The translations under genes and the position numbers were made by a program. A DNA stretch of 24,955 nucleotides from Candidatus Methylomirabilota bacterium (GTDB lineage Bacteria; Methylomirabilota; Methylomirabilia; Methylomirabilales; CSP1-5), in NCBI GenBank assembly GCA_023249165.1, contig JAHFDE010000009.1, forward strand, positions 1-24,955, given 5' to 3'. Positions 7,080 through 15,641 of this stretch are shown piece after piece. The notes beneath the pieces were generated by a model. That model was given only the letters and a program-made list of their open reading frames with translations. It made no database searches and was not told the DNA's origin. The number at the start of each line of letters is the position of its first letter. The stretch's first letter is position 1.

Positions 7080-8372
7080 CTACAGCCCCAATCGGGCGAA
7101 GATGGTGTTGACATGCTCCAGGTACGGCGTGAGATCGAAGCAGGCGGCGACCTCATCGACCGAAAGGTGCCGCAGGACCTCCGGGTCCTGGAGCAGCACG
7201 GCCTGAAAATGCTCCCCCTTCTCCCAGGCCTTCGTGGCGCTGCGCTGAACCAGATCATGGGCCACCTGTCGGGCCACCCCCTTCTCGGTCAGGGCCAGGA
7301 GGACCCGTTGCGAGAAGAGGAGGCCTTGCGTCTGTTGGATGTTCCGTTCCATACGTTCCGGGTAGACCTGGAGCCCCTCCAACACTTCCCGCGCCTTCAC
7401 GAGGAGGTAGTCGAGCACAATGGTGGAGTCAGGGAGGATGATGCGCTCCACCGAGGAGTGGCTGATGTCCCGCTCGTGCCAGAGGGGGACATTCTCCAGG
7501 GCCGCGATGGCATTCGCCCGAAGGACCCGGGAGAGTCCCGAGATCTGTTCACAGGTCACGGGGTTTCTCTTGTGCGGCATGGAGGAAGAGCCTTTCTGGG
7601 TTTCGGCGAAGGGCTCTGCCACTTCGGCAACCTCGGTCCGCTGCAGGTGGCGGATCTCGGTCGCGATGCCGTCTAGTGTCGCCCCGATGATGGCGAGCGT
7701 CCCGAGGAACTGGGCATGCCGATCCCGGGGGACGATCTGGCTCGATACCGGCTCGGGATTGAGCCCCAACCGCTCGCAGACATACGCTTCGATGGAAGGA
7801 GGGAGATGGGCATAGGTCCCGACCGCCCCCGAGACCTTGCCGGTGCCCACGGCTGCCTTGGCCTGGGCAAGCCGCTCCCGGTTCCGCAGCATCTCGCTAT
7901 ACCACCGAGCCACCTTGAGACCGAAGGTCATCGGCTCGGCATGCACCCCGTGGGTCCGACCGACTATGACGGTCTGCTTATGAATCCTGGCTAGCGTCTT
8001 GAGGGTCTCGAGCAGCGCGTCGCAATTCTCCAAGAGGATATCTGCCGCCTCCTGGAGCTGAAACGCCAGGCCGGTGTCCATGACGTCGGAGGAGGTCAAG
8101 CCGAGGTGGATGTAACGACTCGACTCACCGACCCGCTCCGCCACTGCGGTGAGGAATGCGATGACCTCATGCCGCACCGCCCGCTCCAGCGCCTCGATCC
8201 GACCGAGATCAAAGGCGGCCCGAGCCTTAATCTCCTCCAGGGCCTGGAGTGGAACCTTTCCCAACTGCGCCCAGGCCTCACAGGCGAGGATCTCGATCCG
8301 GAGCCACACCAAGAACCGATGCTCCGGCTCCCAGATCGCAGCCATTCTGGGGAGGCTGTAGCGGGGAATCAT
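7080..8372 (-). CDS. purB: Adenylosuccinate lyase
   Basis: A 430-residue member of the fumarase/aspartase superfamily that removes fumarate from SAICAR and from adenylosuccinate, so it acts twice in AMP synthesis. The three superfamily regions are present: HLGLTSSDVMDTG near residue 90, GRTHGVHAEP near 140 with the catalytic-region histidine, and the signature loop GSSSMPHKRNP near 265 carrying the catalytic serine. The start MIPRYSLPRM is the usual N-terminus and follows GGAGG at 8 bases. It is the first gene of the purine block. The 73-bp gap upstream contains a GACCCC/GGGGTC dyad (8434-8447) overlapping the end of the peptidase gene, but no T-run and no clear promoter. Confidence 0.97.
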   Translation of the reverse strand: MIPRYSLPRMAAIWEPEHRFLVWLRIEILACEAWAQLGKVPLQALEEIKARAAFDLGRIEALERAVRHEVIAFLTAVAERVGESSRYIHLGLTSSDVMDTGLAFQLQEAADILLENCDALLETLKTLARIHKQTVIVGRTHGVHAEPMTFGLKVARWYSEMLRNRERLAQAKAAVGTGKVSGAVGTYAHLPPSIEAYVCERLGLNPEPVSSQIVPRDRHAQFLGTLAIIGATLDGIATEIRHLQRTEVAEVAEPFAETQKGSSSMPHKRNPVTCEQISGLSRVLRANAIAALENVPLWHERDISHSSVERIILPDSTIVLDYLLVKAREVLEGLQVYPERMERNIQQTQGLLFSQRVLLALTEKGVARQVAHDLVQRSATKAWEKGEHFQAVLLQDPEVLRHLSVDEVAACFDLTPYLEHVNTIFARLGL

Positions 8373-8445
8373 CGCTCGGTCCTCCTCACACGCGGCAATG
8401 CCACGGCGATATCACCCACAGGATTGCAGTGGAGACCCCTCGGGG

Positions 8446-9705
8446 TCAGACCGATGGAGAGGGTTGCAGGATGCGGCCGATGGAAACCAAGGCACACGCC
8501 CCGCCATCAAAAAGGGACTGGGTGAGCTGCCGGAGGCGCTCCGGCGTCACCTCCTCGATCCCCTGGATGATCTCCTCCAGCCCGAAGCAGCGGTTGAAGG
8601 CCATGTACATCCTGGCGAGACGGGTCATCCGGCTGTTGGTGCTCTCGAGGCCGAGGAGGAGATTACCCTTGAGCTGCTCCTTGGCGCGTCGGAAATCCGC
8701 GGGACGCACAGGCTCATCCCGAATCTTTCGGAGCTCCTCCTGGATGAGGTCTACCACCTCCTGATAGTGGTCGCTGCTGGTCCCCGCATAGACCACGAGG
8801 AGACCGCCGTCGCGGTAGGAGGCGCCGTACGAATAGATGGAGTAGACGAGCCCTCGCTTCTCCCGGATCTCCTGGAACAGGCGGGAGCTCATCCCACCTC
8901 CGAGGATCGTATTGAGGATCGACAGGGTGTAGCGGTCCCGGTGCGCGGTCGCGAGGCCATTGACCCCCAGGCAGAGGTGAACCTGGCTGAGATCCCGATC
9001 TTCATTCACCGCGGTCAGTCGCGAGACCGGGGGAGCGGTGAATCCGGCATGGGCACGACCGCCCCAGCCCCCGAACGCGGCCGCCGCGAGATCCACCAAG
9101 GCGTCATGGTCCAAGTCTCCGGCGGCGGAGATGATCGTCCGATCGGGCCGGTAGTAACGGTCCGTGTGCTTCACGATCTCATCCCGCCCGATCTGCCGGA
9201 GGGTCTCGCGCCACCCCAGGATCGGACGACCCAGAGGATGGTCCGCCCAGATGGTCTGGGCGAAGAGATCGTGAATCTGATCATCGGGGGCATCCTCCAC
9301 CATCTTGATCTCCTGGAGGATCACCTCGCGCTCCTTTTCGATGTCGCTGGGATCGAGGCGAGCGTTGAGCAGCAGGTCTGCGAGGAGGTCCACGGCCAGC
9401 GGCAGGTGCTCGCCCAGGACCTTTGAAGAGAAGCAGGTGTACTCCCGGCTGGTGAAGGCGTCGAGCGTCCCCCCGACCGAATCGATGGCGGCGGCAATCT
9501 CCTCGGCACTGCGCTTTGCTGTCCCCTTGAAGGCCATGTGCTCGATGAAATGGGAGACCCCCGCCTGTCCCCTCTCCTCATCACGCGAGCCCACCTGGAT
9601 CCACACGCCGATGGAGACGGACCGCATCGCCGGCATCTTCTCCGTCAGGACGACGACGCCGTTGTCGAGGACCGCCTTCTGGTACGAGACACGGGGCACC
9701 GCCAT
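8446..9705 (-). CDS. M16 family zinc peptidase (processing-peptidase-like)
   Basis: A 419-residue insulinase/pitrilysin-family protein. The inverted zinc motif HFIEH (residues 52-56) is followed after 75 residues by E132 in VILQEI, completing the HXXEH-X75-E zinc site, so it should be catalytically active. The N-terminal half also has SVGGTLDAFTSREYT. The C-terminal half contains GGGMSSRLFQEIREKRGLVYSIYS, the conserved M16 C-domain signature. A single-chain protein of this length resembles mitochondrial processing peptidase beta and bacterial PqqL/YmxG-type enzymes. No signal peptide is seen. Start MAVPRVSYQK at 9705 lies 2 bases past the pnp stop; a longer frame reaches into pnp but lacks family support. 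Association with pnp is common in bacteria (ymxG next to pnp in Bacillus). Substrate unknown. Confidence 0.93.
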   Translation of the reverse strand: MAVPRVSYQKAVLDNGVVVLTEKMPAMRSVSIGVWIQVGSRDEERGQAGVSHFIEHMAFKGTAKRSAEEIAAAIDSVGGTLDAFTSREYTCFSSKVLGEHLPLAVDLLADLLLNARLDPSDIEKEREVILQEIKMVEDAPDDQIHDLFAQTIWADHPLGRPILGWRETLRQIGRDEIVKHTDRYYRPDRTIISAAGDLDHDALVDLAAAAFGGWGGRAHAGFTAPPVSRLTAVNEDRDLSQVHLCLGVNGLATAHRDRYTLSILNTILGGGMSSRLFQEIREKRGLVYSIYSYGASYRDGGLLVVYAGTSSDHYQEVVDLIQEELRKIRDEPVRPADFRRAKEQLKGNLLLGLESTNSRMTRLARMYMAFNRCFGLEEIIQGIEEVTPERLRQLTQSLFDGGACALVSIGRILQPSPSV

Positions 9706-9707
9706 CG

Positions 9708-11894
9708 CTACCGCTTCCCCTCTCGGTCCCGAGCCATCTCCCGCTGGCCGCGGGATCCCCATTCCGTGGGCCGAGGTGGCCCTGCCTCTTCCCGATGCTC
9801 CGCCCCCTCAGCCCCCTGGGCCCGCAAAACTTCCTTCCGACTCAGCCGGATCTTCCCCGAGGGGTCGATCTCGATCACCTTGACCGTCACCTCATCCCCC
9901 TCGGAGAGGACATCCTGCACCCGCTGAATGCGATGCTCAGCGATCTGGGAGATGTGGAGGAGCCCGTCGGTCCCGGGCAGGATCTCGACGAAGGCGCCAA
10001 ATTCCACGATCCGCTTCACCTTCCCCTTGTAGACCTTGCCCACCTCCGGCACCTCGACGATCCGATTGATAATGGCCATAGCCTTCTCCGCCGCCGCTTC
10101 GTCCATCGAGGCGATTTCGACCGTGCCATCATCCTGAATATCGATCTTGCAGCCGGTCTCCTCGATGATGCTGCGGATGACCTTGCCCCCCGGGCCGATC
10201 ACCTCTCGGATCTTGTCTACCGGGATCTTCATGGTGAGGAGGCGGGGGGCATAGACGGAGAGGGTGGGGCGGGGTTCGGCCAACGTCTTCCCCATCTCGT
10301 CCAGGACGTGCATCCGGGCCTGGCGGGCCCGCTCCAACGCCTCGGCCATCAGGGCTGGTGTGACGCCCTGGACCTTCAGATCCATCTGAAGCACCGTAAT
10401 GCCTTTCCGGGTCCCGGCCACTTTGAAGTCCATGTCGCCGAGATGGTCCTCCAGTCCCAGGATATCGGTCAGCACCGCGGACTTCTCCCCTTCCACCACC
10501 AGGCCCATGGCCACCCCGCCGACGGCCGACTTCACGGGGACGCCGGCGTCCATGAGGGCCAAGGTGGCTCCGCAGACGGAGGCCATCGAGGAGGAACCGT
10601 TACTCTCCAGGATGTCAGAGACGATCCGAATCGTGTACGGGAACTCCTCCGGGCTCGGGAGCACGGCGAGGAGCGCCCGTTCGGCTAACGTGCCGTGACC
10701 GATCTCCCGACGGCCGGGACCTCGGAGGAACCGAACCTCCCCCACGCTGAACGGCGGGAAGTTATAGTGAAGCATGAACCGTTTGAACCCCTCTCCTTCG
10801 ATACTGTCCAGGCGTTGGACATCCTCGGAGGTTCCGAGGGTGGTGGTGACGAGTGCCTGGGTCTGGCCCCGAGTAAAGAGGGCCGACCCGTGCGTCCGGG
10901 GCAGCACACCGACCTCGCACGTGATCGGCCGCACCTCCCCAAGGCCCCGACCATCCGCCCGCTGTCCCTCCTCCAGGATCAGCCGCCGCATATCCTCGCT
11001 TTCGAGTCGCTCCAGGATCTCCTTCACCTGGACCTGAATCTCGGCCGGTTCGCCGGCGAAGGTCCGCAGGGTCTCTTTGGCAATCTCTTCACGCCGCGCC
11101 CGCTGAGCCTCCTTCTCCCTGAGCCTCACCAGCCCTCGAATGGGTTCGGTGGCAAGGGCGGAGACCCGCTCGAGCAGGGCGGGGTCCATGGGTGGGGGGG
11201 TGAATGTGGACTTCGGCTCGCCGACCAGAGCAGCCAGGGCCTCTTGCATCCGGATGATCTCGGCGCCAGCCTTCTGGCCAAAGGCAATCGCCTCGAGGAT
11301 GATCTCCTCCGGCACCTCCCTGGCCCCCGCCTCGGCCATGATCACCGTATCGGTAGTTCCGGCAAGGACCAGGTCCAAGTCCGACTCCTGCATCTGCTTG
11401 TACGTGGGATTCAAGGTGAGCCGCCCCCCGACCCGGCCGACCCGAACGGCCCCGATCGGGCCCGAGAAGGGAACGGGGGCGACGGTCAAGGCCGCCGAGG
11501 CACCCACCATGGCAAGCACATCCGGATCATTCTCCTGGTCGGCGGACAACACCGTCGCGATGACCTGGACGTCGCGCCGGAAGCCCTTGGGAAAGAGGGG
11601 ACGGATGGACCGGTCAATGAGGCGGGCGGCGACCGTCTCTTGATCCCGGGGTCGCCCCTCCCGTTTGAAAAAACCCCCGGGGATCATGCCGGCGGCGTAG
11701 GCCCGCTCCTGATAGTCCACGGTCAGGGGGAAAAAATCGAGTCCCTCCCGCGTCTCCTTCGCGGCCACGACCGTCACCAAGACCACCGTATCCCCGTACT
11801 GGACCCAGACCGCCCCGTCCGCCTGCCGGGCCACCCGGCCCGCCTCCAGGGAAAGCTGCCGTCCTTCGATCGCTATCTCCACGCGTTGAATCAT
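9708..11894 (-). CDS. pnp: Polyribonucleotide nucleotidyltransferase (PNPase)
   Basis: A 728-residue phosphorolytic 3'-5' exoribonuclease, core of RNA turnover. It contains two RNase PH-like domains (about residues 12-145 and 320-465) joined by a helical domain; a KH domain with GPGGKVIRSIIEETG (about 555-610); and an S1 domain with GFGAFVEILPGTDGLLHISQ-type sequence (about 620-690). The catalytic region DHLGDMDFKVAGT is intact. The last ~35 residues are charged and poorly conserved. ATG at 11894 follows AGGGGG. It lies downstream of rpsO across a hairpin terminator, the same order as rpsO-pnp in E. coli, where PNPase and RNase III control pnp mRNA through leader hairpins. Confidence 0.98.
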   Translation of the reverse strand: MIQRVEIAIEGRQLSLEAGRVARQADGAVWVQYGDTVVLVTVVAAKETREGLDFFPLTVDYQERAYAAGMIPGGFFKREGRPRDQETVAARLIDRSIRPLFPKGFRRDVQVIATVLSADQENDPDVLAMVGASAALTVAPVPFSGPIGAVRVGRVGGRLTLNPTYKQMQESDLDLVLAGTTDTVIMAEAGAREVPEEIILEAIAFGQKAGAEIIRMQEALAALVGEPKSTFTPPPMDPALLERVSALATEPIRGLVRLREKEAQRARREEIAKETLRTFAGEPAEIQVQVKEILERLESEDMRRLILEEGQRADGRGLGEVRPITCEVGVLPRTHGSALFTRGQTQALVTTTLGTSEDVQRLDSIEGEGFKRFMLHYNFPPFSVGEVRFLRGPGRREIGHGTLAERALLAVLPSPEEFPYTIRIVSDILESNGSSSMASVCGATLALMDAGVPVKSAVGGVAMGLVVEGEKSAVLTDILGLEDHLGDMDFKVAGTRKGITVLQMDLKVQGVTPALMAEALERARQARMHVLDEMGKTLAEPRPTLSVYAPRLLTMKIPVDKIREVIGPGGKVIRSIIEETGCKIDIQDDGTVEIASMDEAAAEKAMAIINRIVEVPEVGKVYKGKVKRIVEFGAFVEILPGTDGLLHISQIAEHRIQRVQDVLSEGDEVTVKVIEIDPSGKIRLSRKEVLRAQGAEGAEHREEAGPPRPTEWGSRGQREMARDREGKR

Positions 11895-11924
11895 CGCCCC
11901 CTATGCCTTTCTGTCACGTCAGCC

Positions 11925-11970
11925 AAAAAAGCCCGCGAGAGATGACCCTAAACTGCCATCTGCCGCGGGC
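11925..11970 (-). terminator. Intrinsic terminator/hairpin between rpsO and pnp
   Basis: On the minus strand GCCCGCG (11970-11964) pairs with CGCGGGC (11937-11931). Inside a 2x2 internal loop, AGATG pairs with CATCT, and six T residues follow at 11930-11925. This is a strong rho-independent terminator shape that probably attenuates read-through from rpsO into pnp. Alternatively, or in addition, the interrupted stem could be a processing site for a double-strand RNase, as known upstream of pnp in enterobacteria. Confidence 0.85.
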
Positions 11971-12017
11971 GCTCTAACCACACCAGGGATTTGCCTCGAT
12001 GAGAGACCACAGGCTCG

Positions 12018-12287
12018 CTAGCGCCGGATCCCCAATCGACCAATGACCTTCCGGTATCGCTCTGCATCCTTATTTTTCAAATAGTTGAGTAGCTTCCGCC
12101 GGCGGCTCACCATTCGAAGCAGACCCGTCCGGGAATGGTGATCCTGCTTGTGGAGGGAGAGGTGCTGGCTGAGGGAATCAATCCGCGAGCTGAGAAGGGC
12201 AATCTGGACCTCCGGCGAGCCGGTATCCCGCCCGTGAAGATGAAACTCCTTGATCCGCTCCTGTTTCCGGGCAAGTTCCTTCGCCAC
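12018..12287 (-). CDS. rpsO: 30S ribosomal protein S15
   Basis: The 89-residue primary 16S rRNA-binding protein of the 30S platform. Length and sequence are standard: RDTGSPEVQIALLSSRI, HLSLHKQDHHSRTGLLRMVSRRRKLLNYLK and the C-terminal RYRKVIGRLGIRR. The start codon is GTG, preceded by AGGAG with a 7-base spacer. It lies 22 bases downstream of ribF and has a promoter within the 3' end of ribF, so it can be expressed apart from the upstream genes. Confidence 0.98.
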   Translation of the reverse strand: MAKELARKQERIKEFHLHGRDTGSPEVQIALLSSRIDSLSQHLSLHKQDHHSRTGLLRMVSRRRKLLNYLKNKDAERYRKVIGRLGIRR

Positions 12288-12309
12288 GCCTCCACTCCTC
12301 TCTCTATCC

Positions 12310-13311
12310 TTAATCGCATTTCATGCTAGCACAAGACCCGCTCCCGAGTAAAGCCCAATCTGCTGAAGCGGCAGAGGGCTGGCTGAGGATCTCCCGGACC
12401 CGCTGGATGTCCCGCGCCACCTGGGCCTGGAGCGCCTCAGGAGAGGCGAAGCGGACCTCGTCCCGGATCCGCTCCCAGAAGGTCACAAGGACGGCTTGCC
12501 CGTACCCCGGCGCCCGATCTTCCTGGATATCGAGGAGATGGACCTCCACGCGGCGACCCCCAGCCCCGAACGTGGGGGCAACGCCAACGTTAATTGCCGC
12601 ATCGTAACCCCCCTCGTCGGCGTAGACCCGGCCTGCGTACACCCCATCGGGGATGAGGAGGTCCTGAGGCGGAACGAGATTGGCCGTGGCAAAACCCAAT
12701 CCCCTCCCCCTGCCTGCCCCAGGGACGATCTCTCCAAGGGCGGCGTAGGGTCGGGTAAGATACCGGGCCGCCTCGCCCACCTTCCCTTGATGCAACAGAT
12801 CCCGGATGCTCGTTGATTTAACGACGGTTCCGTCCACCGTCACCGGCGGAAGAACCTCCACCTGGAATCCGAGGGCCTTCGCCATCTTCCTGAGGAGATC
12901 GGGCGTCCCCCGCCTCCCCCTGCCGAACCGGAAATCGAACCCGAGACAGAGAAACTCGGCGCGAAGCCTCTTCCAGAGAATCTCCTCGACGAAGGCCCCG
13001 GCCTCCATCTTGGCCAGGCTCGGCGTAAAGGGGAGGGCGACCAGCAGATCTACGCCTAGCGACTTCAGGAGGCGCTCCTTGATAGGATAGGGGGTGATCA
13101 GCTTCGGGGCCCGATCCGGCTGGAGAACCTCCAGCGGATGGTTCACAAAGGTGAAGGCCGCCCCGGTCCCTCCATGCTCTCGGGCTCGCCCGACCACCGT
13201 ACGAATGATTCGTTGGTGACCTGCGTGGACCCCGTCAAAGGTCCCGATCGCGGCGGCCACATGCGGAAGGGATTTTTCGCCCAGGTGTGCGATGTCCCGA
13301 ATGATCTCCAT
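12310..13311 (-). CDS. ribF: Bifunctional riboflavin kinase/FMN adenylyltransferase
   Basis: A 333-residue enzyme making FMN and then FAD from riboflavin. The N-terminal nucleotidyltransferase domain has GTFDGVHAGHQ (residues 23-33) and FDFRFGRGRRG. SIRDLL links to the C-terminal flavokinase domain (about 190-310). In the flavokinase ATP/Mg loop the usual G-x-PTAN reads GFATAN, with alanine in place of proline but the threonine and asparagine kept. The last ~20 residues (ADWALLGSGSCASMKCD) are outside the conserved fold and overlap the rpsO promoter, so they may be constrained by DNA rather than protein function. It starts 4 bases after truB ends. Confidence 0.96.
   Translation of the reverse strand: MEIIRDIAHLGEKSLPHVAAAIGTFDGVHAGHQRIIRTVVGRAREHGGTGAAFTFVNHPLEVLQPDRAPKLITPYPIKERLLKSLGVDLLVALPFTPSLAKMEAGAFVEEILWKRLRAEFLCLGFDFRFGRGRRGTPDLLRKMAKALGFQVEVLPPVTVDGTVVKSTSIRDLLHQGKVGEAARYLTRPYAALGEIVPGAGRGRGLGFATANLVPPQDLLIPDGVYAGRVYADEGGYDAAINVGVAPTFGAGGRRVEVHLLDIQEDRAPGYGQAVLVTFWERIRDEVRFASPEALQAQVARDIQRVREILSQPSAASADWALLGSGSCASMKCD
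12323..12352 (-). promoter_or_regulatory. Promoter for rpsO inside the 3' end of ribF
   Basis: The -35 element TTTACT (12352-12347) and the extended -10 TGC-TAGCAT (hexamer 12328-12323) are separated by 18 bp. Predicted start is near 12316, about 30 bases before the rpsO start codon. The arrangement, including the GTGCTAG block, is nearly the same as the promoter ahead of the EF-G-like gene, which supports both. Confidence 0.6.
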
Positions 13312-13315
13312 CCCT

Positions 13316-14281
13316 CTAATGGCTCTCAGGAGACCTGAAGACCCGAACCGGCTGGAGGACGACCCGTCGAGGATCCATTCGGGTGAAATCGGCCCCGGCT
13401 ACCATGGCAGTGGCGAGCGACAGGAGTTGACGCCGGAACCCCAGGACCCGGACCATCGTCCCCTTGACCACCTCGGGGGGAACGCTCACCACCTGTGCCG
13501 CGGCGACCGCCGAGCCATGGAGGATGAGGCGGGAGGCCTCTGGGAGGACCCGCACTGCCGGGAGATGGTCCAGGGCATCCTCTACCGAGATGAGTGGCTC
13601 CTGCCCCCTGCCCTCCGCGACGAGTGCCGCGAGTCCGTCGAGCGTCAGGGCATCCTTCAGCTCAAAGCGACCCGCCCGGACCCGGACCAGGCTGTACAGG
13701 TGCGCCCCACATCCCAGCATCTTCCCCAGATCGTCCGCGAGGGCTCGCGCATAGGTCCCTTTGCTGCAGCGCATCCAGAGCCCGACAAAAGGGGGGTCGA
13801 AGGAGGAGAGGCGGATGGCGTAGATGTGGATCGTGACCGGTTCCCGAGGGACGTCCTCACCGCGACGGGCAATCCTGTACAGCCGTTCTCCCCTCACCCG
13901 CTTCGCTGAGAAGAGGGGGGGGATCTGTTGGACTTCTCCCACGAAATGCCCCAGGGCCGCTTCCACCTCCTCCCGGGATACCCGAACCTCCGCCTCGTCA
14001 ATGACCTTGCCATCGGCATCCTGGGTGTCGGTGGTCACCCCCAGGCGCACGACCATCTCATACTCTTTGTCGGCGGTCGTCAAGAACTGGGCAATCTTCG
14101 TGGCCCGGCCGACACAGATGGGGAGGACTCCGGTCCCTCGAGGGTCCAGGGTTCCGGTATGTCCGACCTTGCGGACGTGGTAGAGCCGGCGCACGACGTC
14201 CACCACGTCGTGGGAGGTCATCCCGGCCGACTTGTTGATGTTGAGCACCCCGGAGATGTCCCTGGGTTCAGCCCTTCCCAT
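13316..14281 (-). CDS. truB: tRNA pseudouridine(55) synthase
   Basis: A 321-residue enzyme that makes pseudouridine 55 in the T-loop of tRNAs. The N-terminal signature GVLNINKSAGMTSHDVV is followed by RKVGHTGTLDPRGTGVLPICVG, which carries the catalytic aspartate (GTLDP). CSKGTYARALADDLG is the second family motif, and a C-terminal region of about 70 residues resembles the PUA-like RNA-binding extension. The frame is open 72 codons further upstream, but that part has no family similarity and overlaps nrnA. The ATG at 14281 (MGRAEPRDISG) is chosen, which still overlaps the nrnA stop by 14 bases and implies translational coupling. Confidence 0.96.
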   Translation of the reverse strand: MGRAEPRDISGVLNINKSAGMTSHDVVDVVRRLYHVRKVGHTGTLDPRGTGVLPICVGRATKIAQFLTTADKEYEMVVRLGVTTDTQDADGKVIDEAEVRVSREEVEAALGHFVGEVQQIPPLFSAKRVRGERLYRIARRGEDVPREPVTIHIYAIRLSSFDPPFVGLWMRCSKGTYARALADDLGKMLGCGAHLYSLVRVRAGRFELKDALTLDGLAALVAEGRGQEPLISVEDALDHLPAVRVLPEASRLILHGSAVAAAQVVSVPPEVVKGTMVRVLGFRRQLLSLATAMVAGADFTRMDPRRVVLQPVRVFRSPESH

Positions 14282-15266
14282 CAGCGCGCTCGTCTCCGAT
14301 GCGTGTGAAGACCCGACGGACTTCCCCGAGAATCCGCTCGCGGACCTCGGGGAGCGAGCCCATGACCGTGCACCCTGCGGCGTTCTTGTGTCCTCCTCCC
14401 TGAAAGACCTTGGCCACGGCGGCGACATCCACCTTTCCCTTGGACCGGAGACTAATCCGCACCCCCTGCCCACCCTCCTCCGTAAAGAGCAGGGCAACCT
14501 TCACGCCCTTGATCGAACGAGGGTAGCTGATCAGATCCTCGAGGGCATCCCTGCCAACCCGCGCACGCTCCAAGAGATCGCGCGTCACTTCGATCCAGGC
14601 CACCGCCCCATCGGGAGAGAGCTGCATCCTCGTGAGCAGGGTGCCCAACAGACGCAACTCGTCGACCTCGCGTTGATCAAACAACAGCTCCGCCACCTCG
14701 TGGGGAACCGCGCCGGCCTCAATCAGCGTCGCCGCGATCCGCAGGGTCCGCGGCGTGGTGTTGGCATAGTGAAAGGAGCCGGTGTCGGTGAGAATCGCCA
14801 CGTAGAGGTTGGTGGCCACCTCCCGCGATAGGGGGATCCCCATGGCCTCGATCAGGTGATAGATCATCTCGCCGGTGGCCGCGGCCTCGGGATCCACCCA
14901 GTTCTGGGTTCCAAACTGGGTGTTGCTGATGTGATGGTCGATATTGATCACGAGGCTTCCGGGTGGGACGCCGTTGAGCAACCCCCCGACGCGCTTTGGA
15001 TCCGTGGCATCCACGACGAGGTAGCAGTCAAACGGCCGGGGGAGCCGGTCCGCCCGGATCACCTCCGCCGCGCCCGGCAAGGCGCGCAGGTTCTTGGGGA
15101 CCGGGTCCGGATTGAAGGTGGCCACCTCCTTGCCCATGGACTTCAAGACGAGGTGGCACCCCAGCGCGGAGCCCAGGGTATCCCCCTCGGGACGGACATG
15201 CGAGAGGATGGCCACCGAGGCGCTCTGCTTCAGGGCCGTCACGATCTGCTCAAGATCCCTGCCCAT
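14268..15266 (-). CDS. nrnA: Bifunctional oligoribonuclease/PAP phosphatase (DHH family)
   Basis: A 332-residue DHH-DHHA1 phosphoesterase that degrades nanoRNAs (2-5 nt) and, in many bacteria, dephosphorylates 3'-phosphoadenosine 5'-phosphate. Metal-binding motifs are HVRPEGDTLGS (residues 23-33), VVDATDP near 85-90 and DHH at 110-112. The DHHA1 substrate-binding motif GGGHKNAAG is near residue 290. It fits functionally beside pnp and rbfA, finishing RNA decay. The ATG overlaps the end of rbfA by 17 bases and its own end overlaps truB, a compact operon. Confidence 0.94.
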   Translation of the reverse strand: MGRDLEQIVTALKQSASVAILSHVRPEGDTLGSALGCHLVLKSMGKEVATFNPDPVPKNLRALPGAAEVIRADRLPRPFDCYLVVDATDPKRVGGLLNGVPPGSLVINIDHHISNTQFGTQNWVDPEAAATGEMIYHLIEAMGIPLSREVATNLYVAILTDTGSFHYANTTPRTLRIAATLIEAGAVPHEVAELLFDQREVDELRLLGTLLTRMQLSPDGAVAWIEVTRDLLERARVGRDALEDLISYPRSIKGVKVALLFTEEGGQGVRISLRSKGKVDVAAVAKVFQGGGHKNAAGCTVMGSLPEVRERILGEVRRVFTRIGDERADGKG

Positions 15267-15615
15267 CCAGCTTTTCCCCCGTCTCGAGAGACTTGAGGAT
15301 CTCGTGGATCCGCAGGCCCCGCTCCAAGCTCTCGTCGATGCAAAAGGTCAGCTCCGGGATGTAGCGGAGGTGCAGGCGTCGCCCGAGGGCAGCCCGGAGG
15401 TAGCTCCGGGCACTCTGCAGCCCTTCCAGGGTTCGCAGTCGCTCCTCCCCGGTCTCGTGGGTGACGACATACACCCGGGCGTGGCGGAGGTCGTCGCTCA
15501 CCTCGACCTCGGTGATCGTCACGAATCCGATGCGCGGATCCTTGATCTCACGCAGGAGGAGATCGCTGAGCTCCTCTATCAACAGATCCCCGACTCGTGC
15601 CGACCGAGACACCAC
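15250..15615 (-). CDS. rbfA: Ribosome-binding factor A
   Basis: A 121-residue KH-like-fold protein needed for late 30S maturation and 16S rRNA 5'-end processing. It shows the family pattern: RVGDLLIEELSDLLLREIKDPRIGFVTITEVEVSDDLRHARVYV at the N-terminus, then LRYIPELTFCIDESLERG. The start is one of two adjacent GTG codons (15615 or 15612), with only a weak GGGGTGA ahead. It lies between ylxP and nrnA as in many bacterial nusA-infB operons. Confidence 0.96.
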   Translation of the reverse strand: MVSRSARVGDLLIEELSDLLLREIKDPRIGFVTITEVEVSDDLRHARVYVVTHETGEERLRTLEGLQSARSYLRAALGRRLHLRYIPELTFCIDESLERGLRIHEILKSLETGEKLDGQGS

Positions 15616-15641
15616 TCACCCCGATGCGAGATCTCTCCGTG

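Noticed and set aside
8434..8447. GACCCC/GGGGTC dyad at the end of the M16 peptidase gene as a terminator
   Set aside because: There is no T-run after it and the loop is minimal; it may be chance in GC-rich DNA.
14282..14497. N-terminal 72-residue extension of TruB
   Set aside because: The extension is out-of-family Ser/Arg/Pro-rich sequence overlapping nrnA; the ATG at 14281 gives the normal TruB start.
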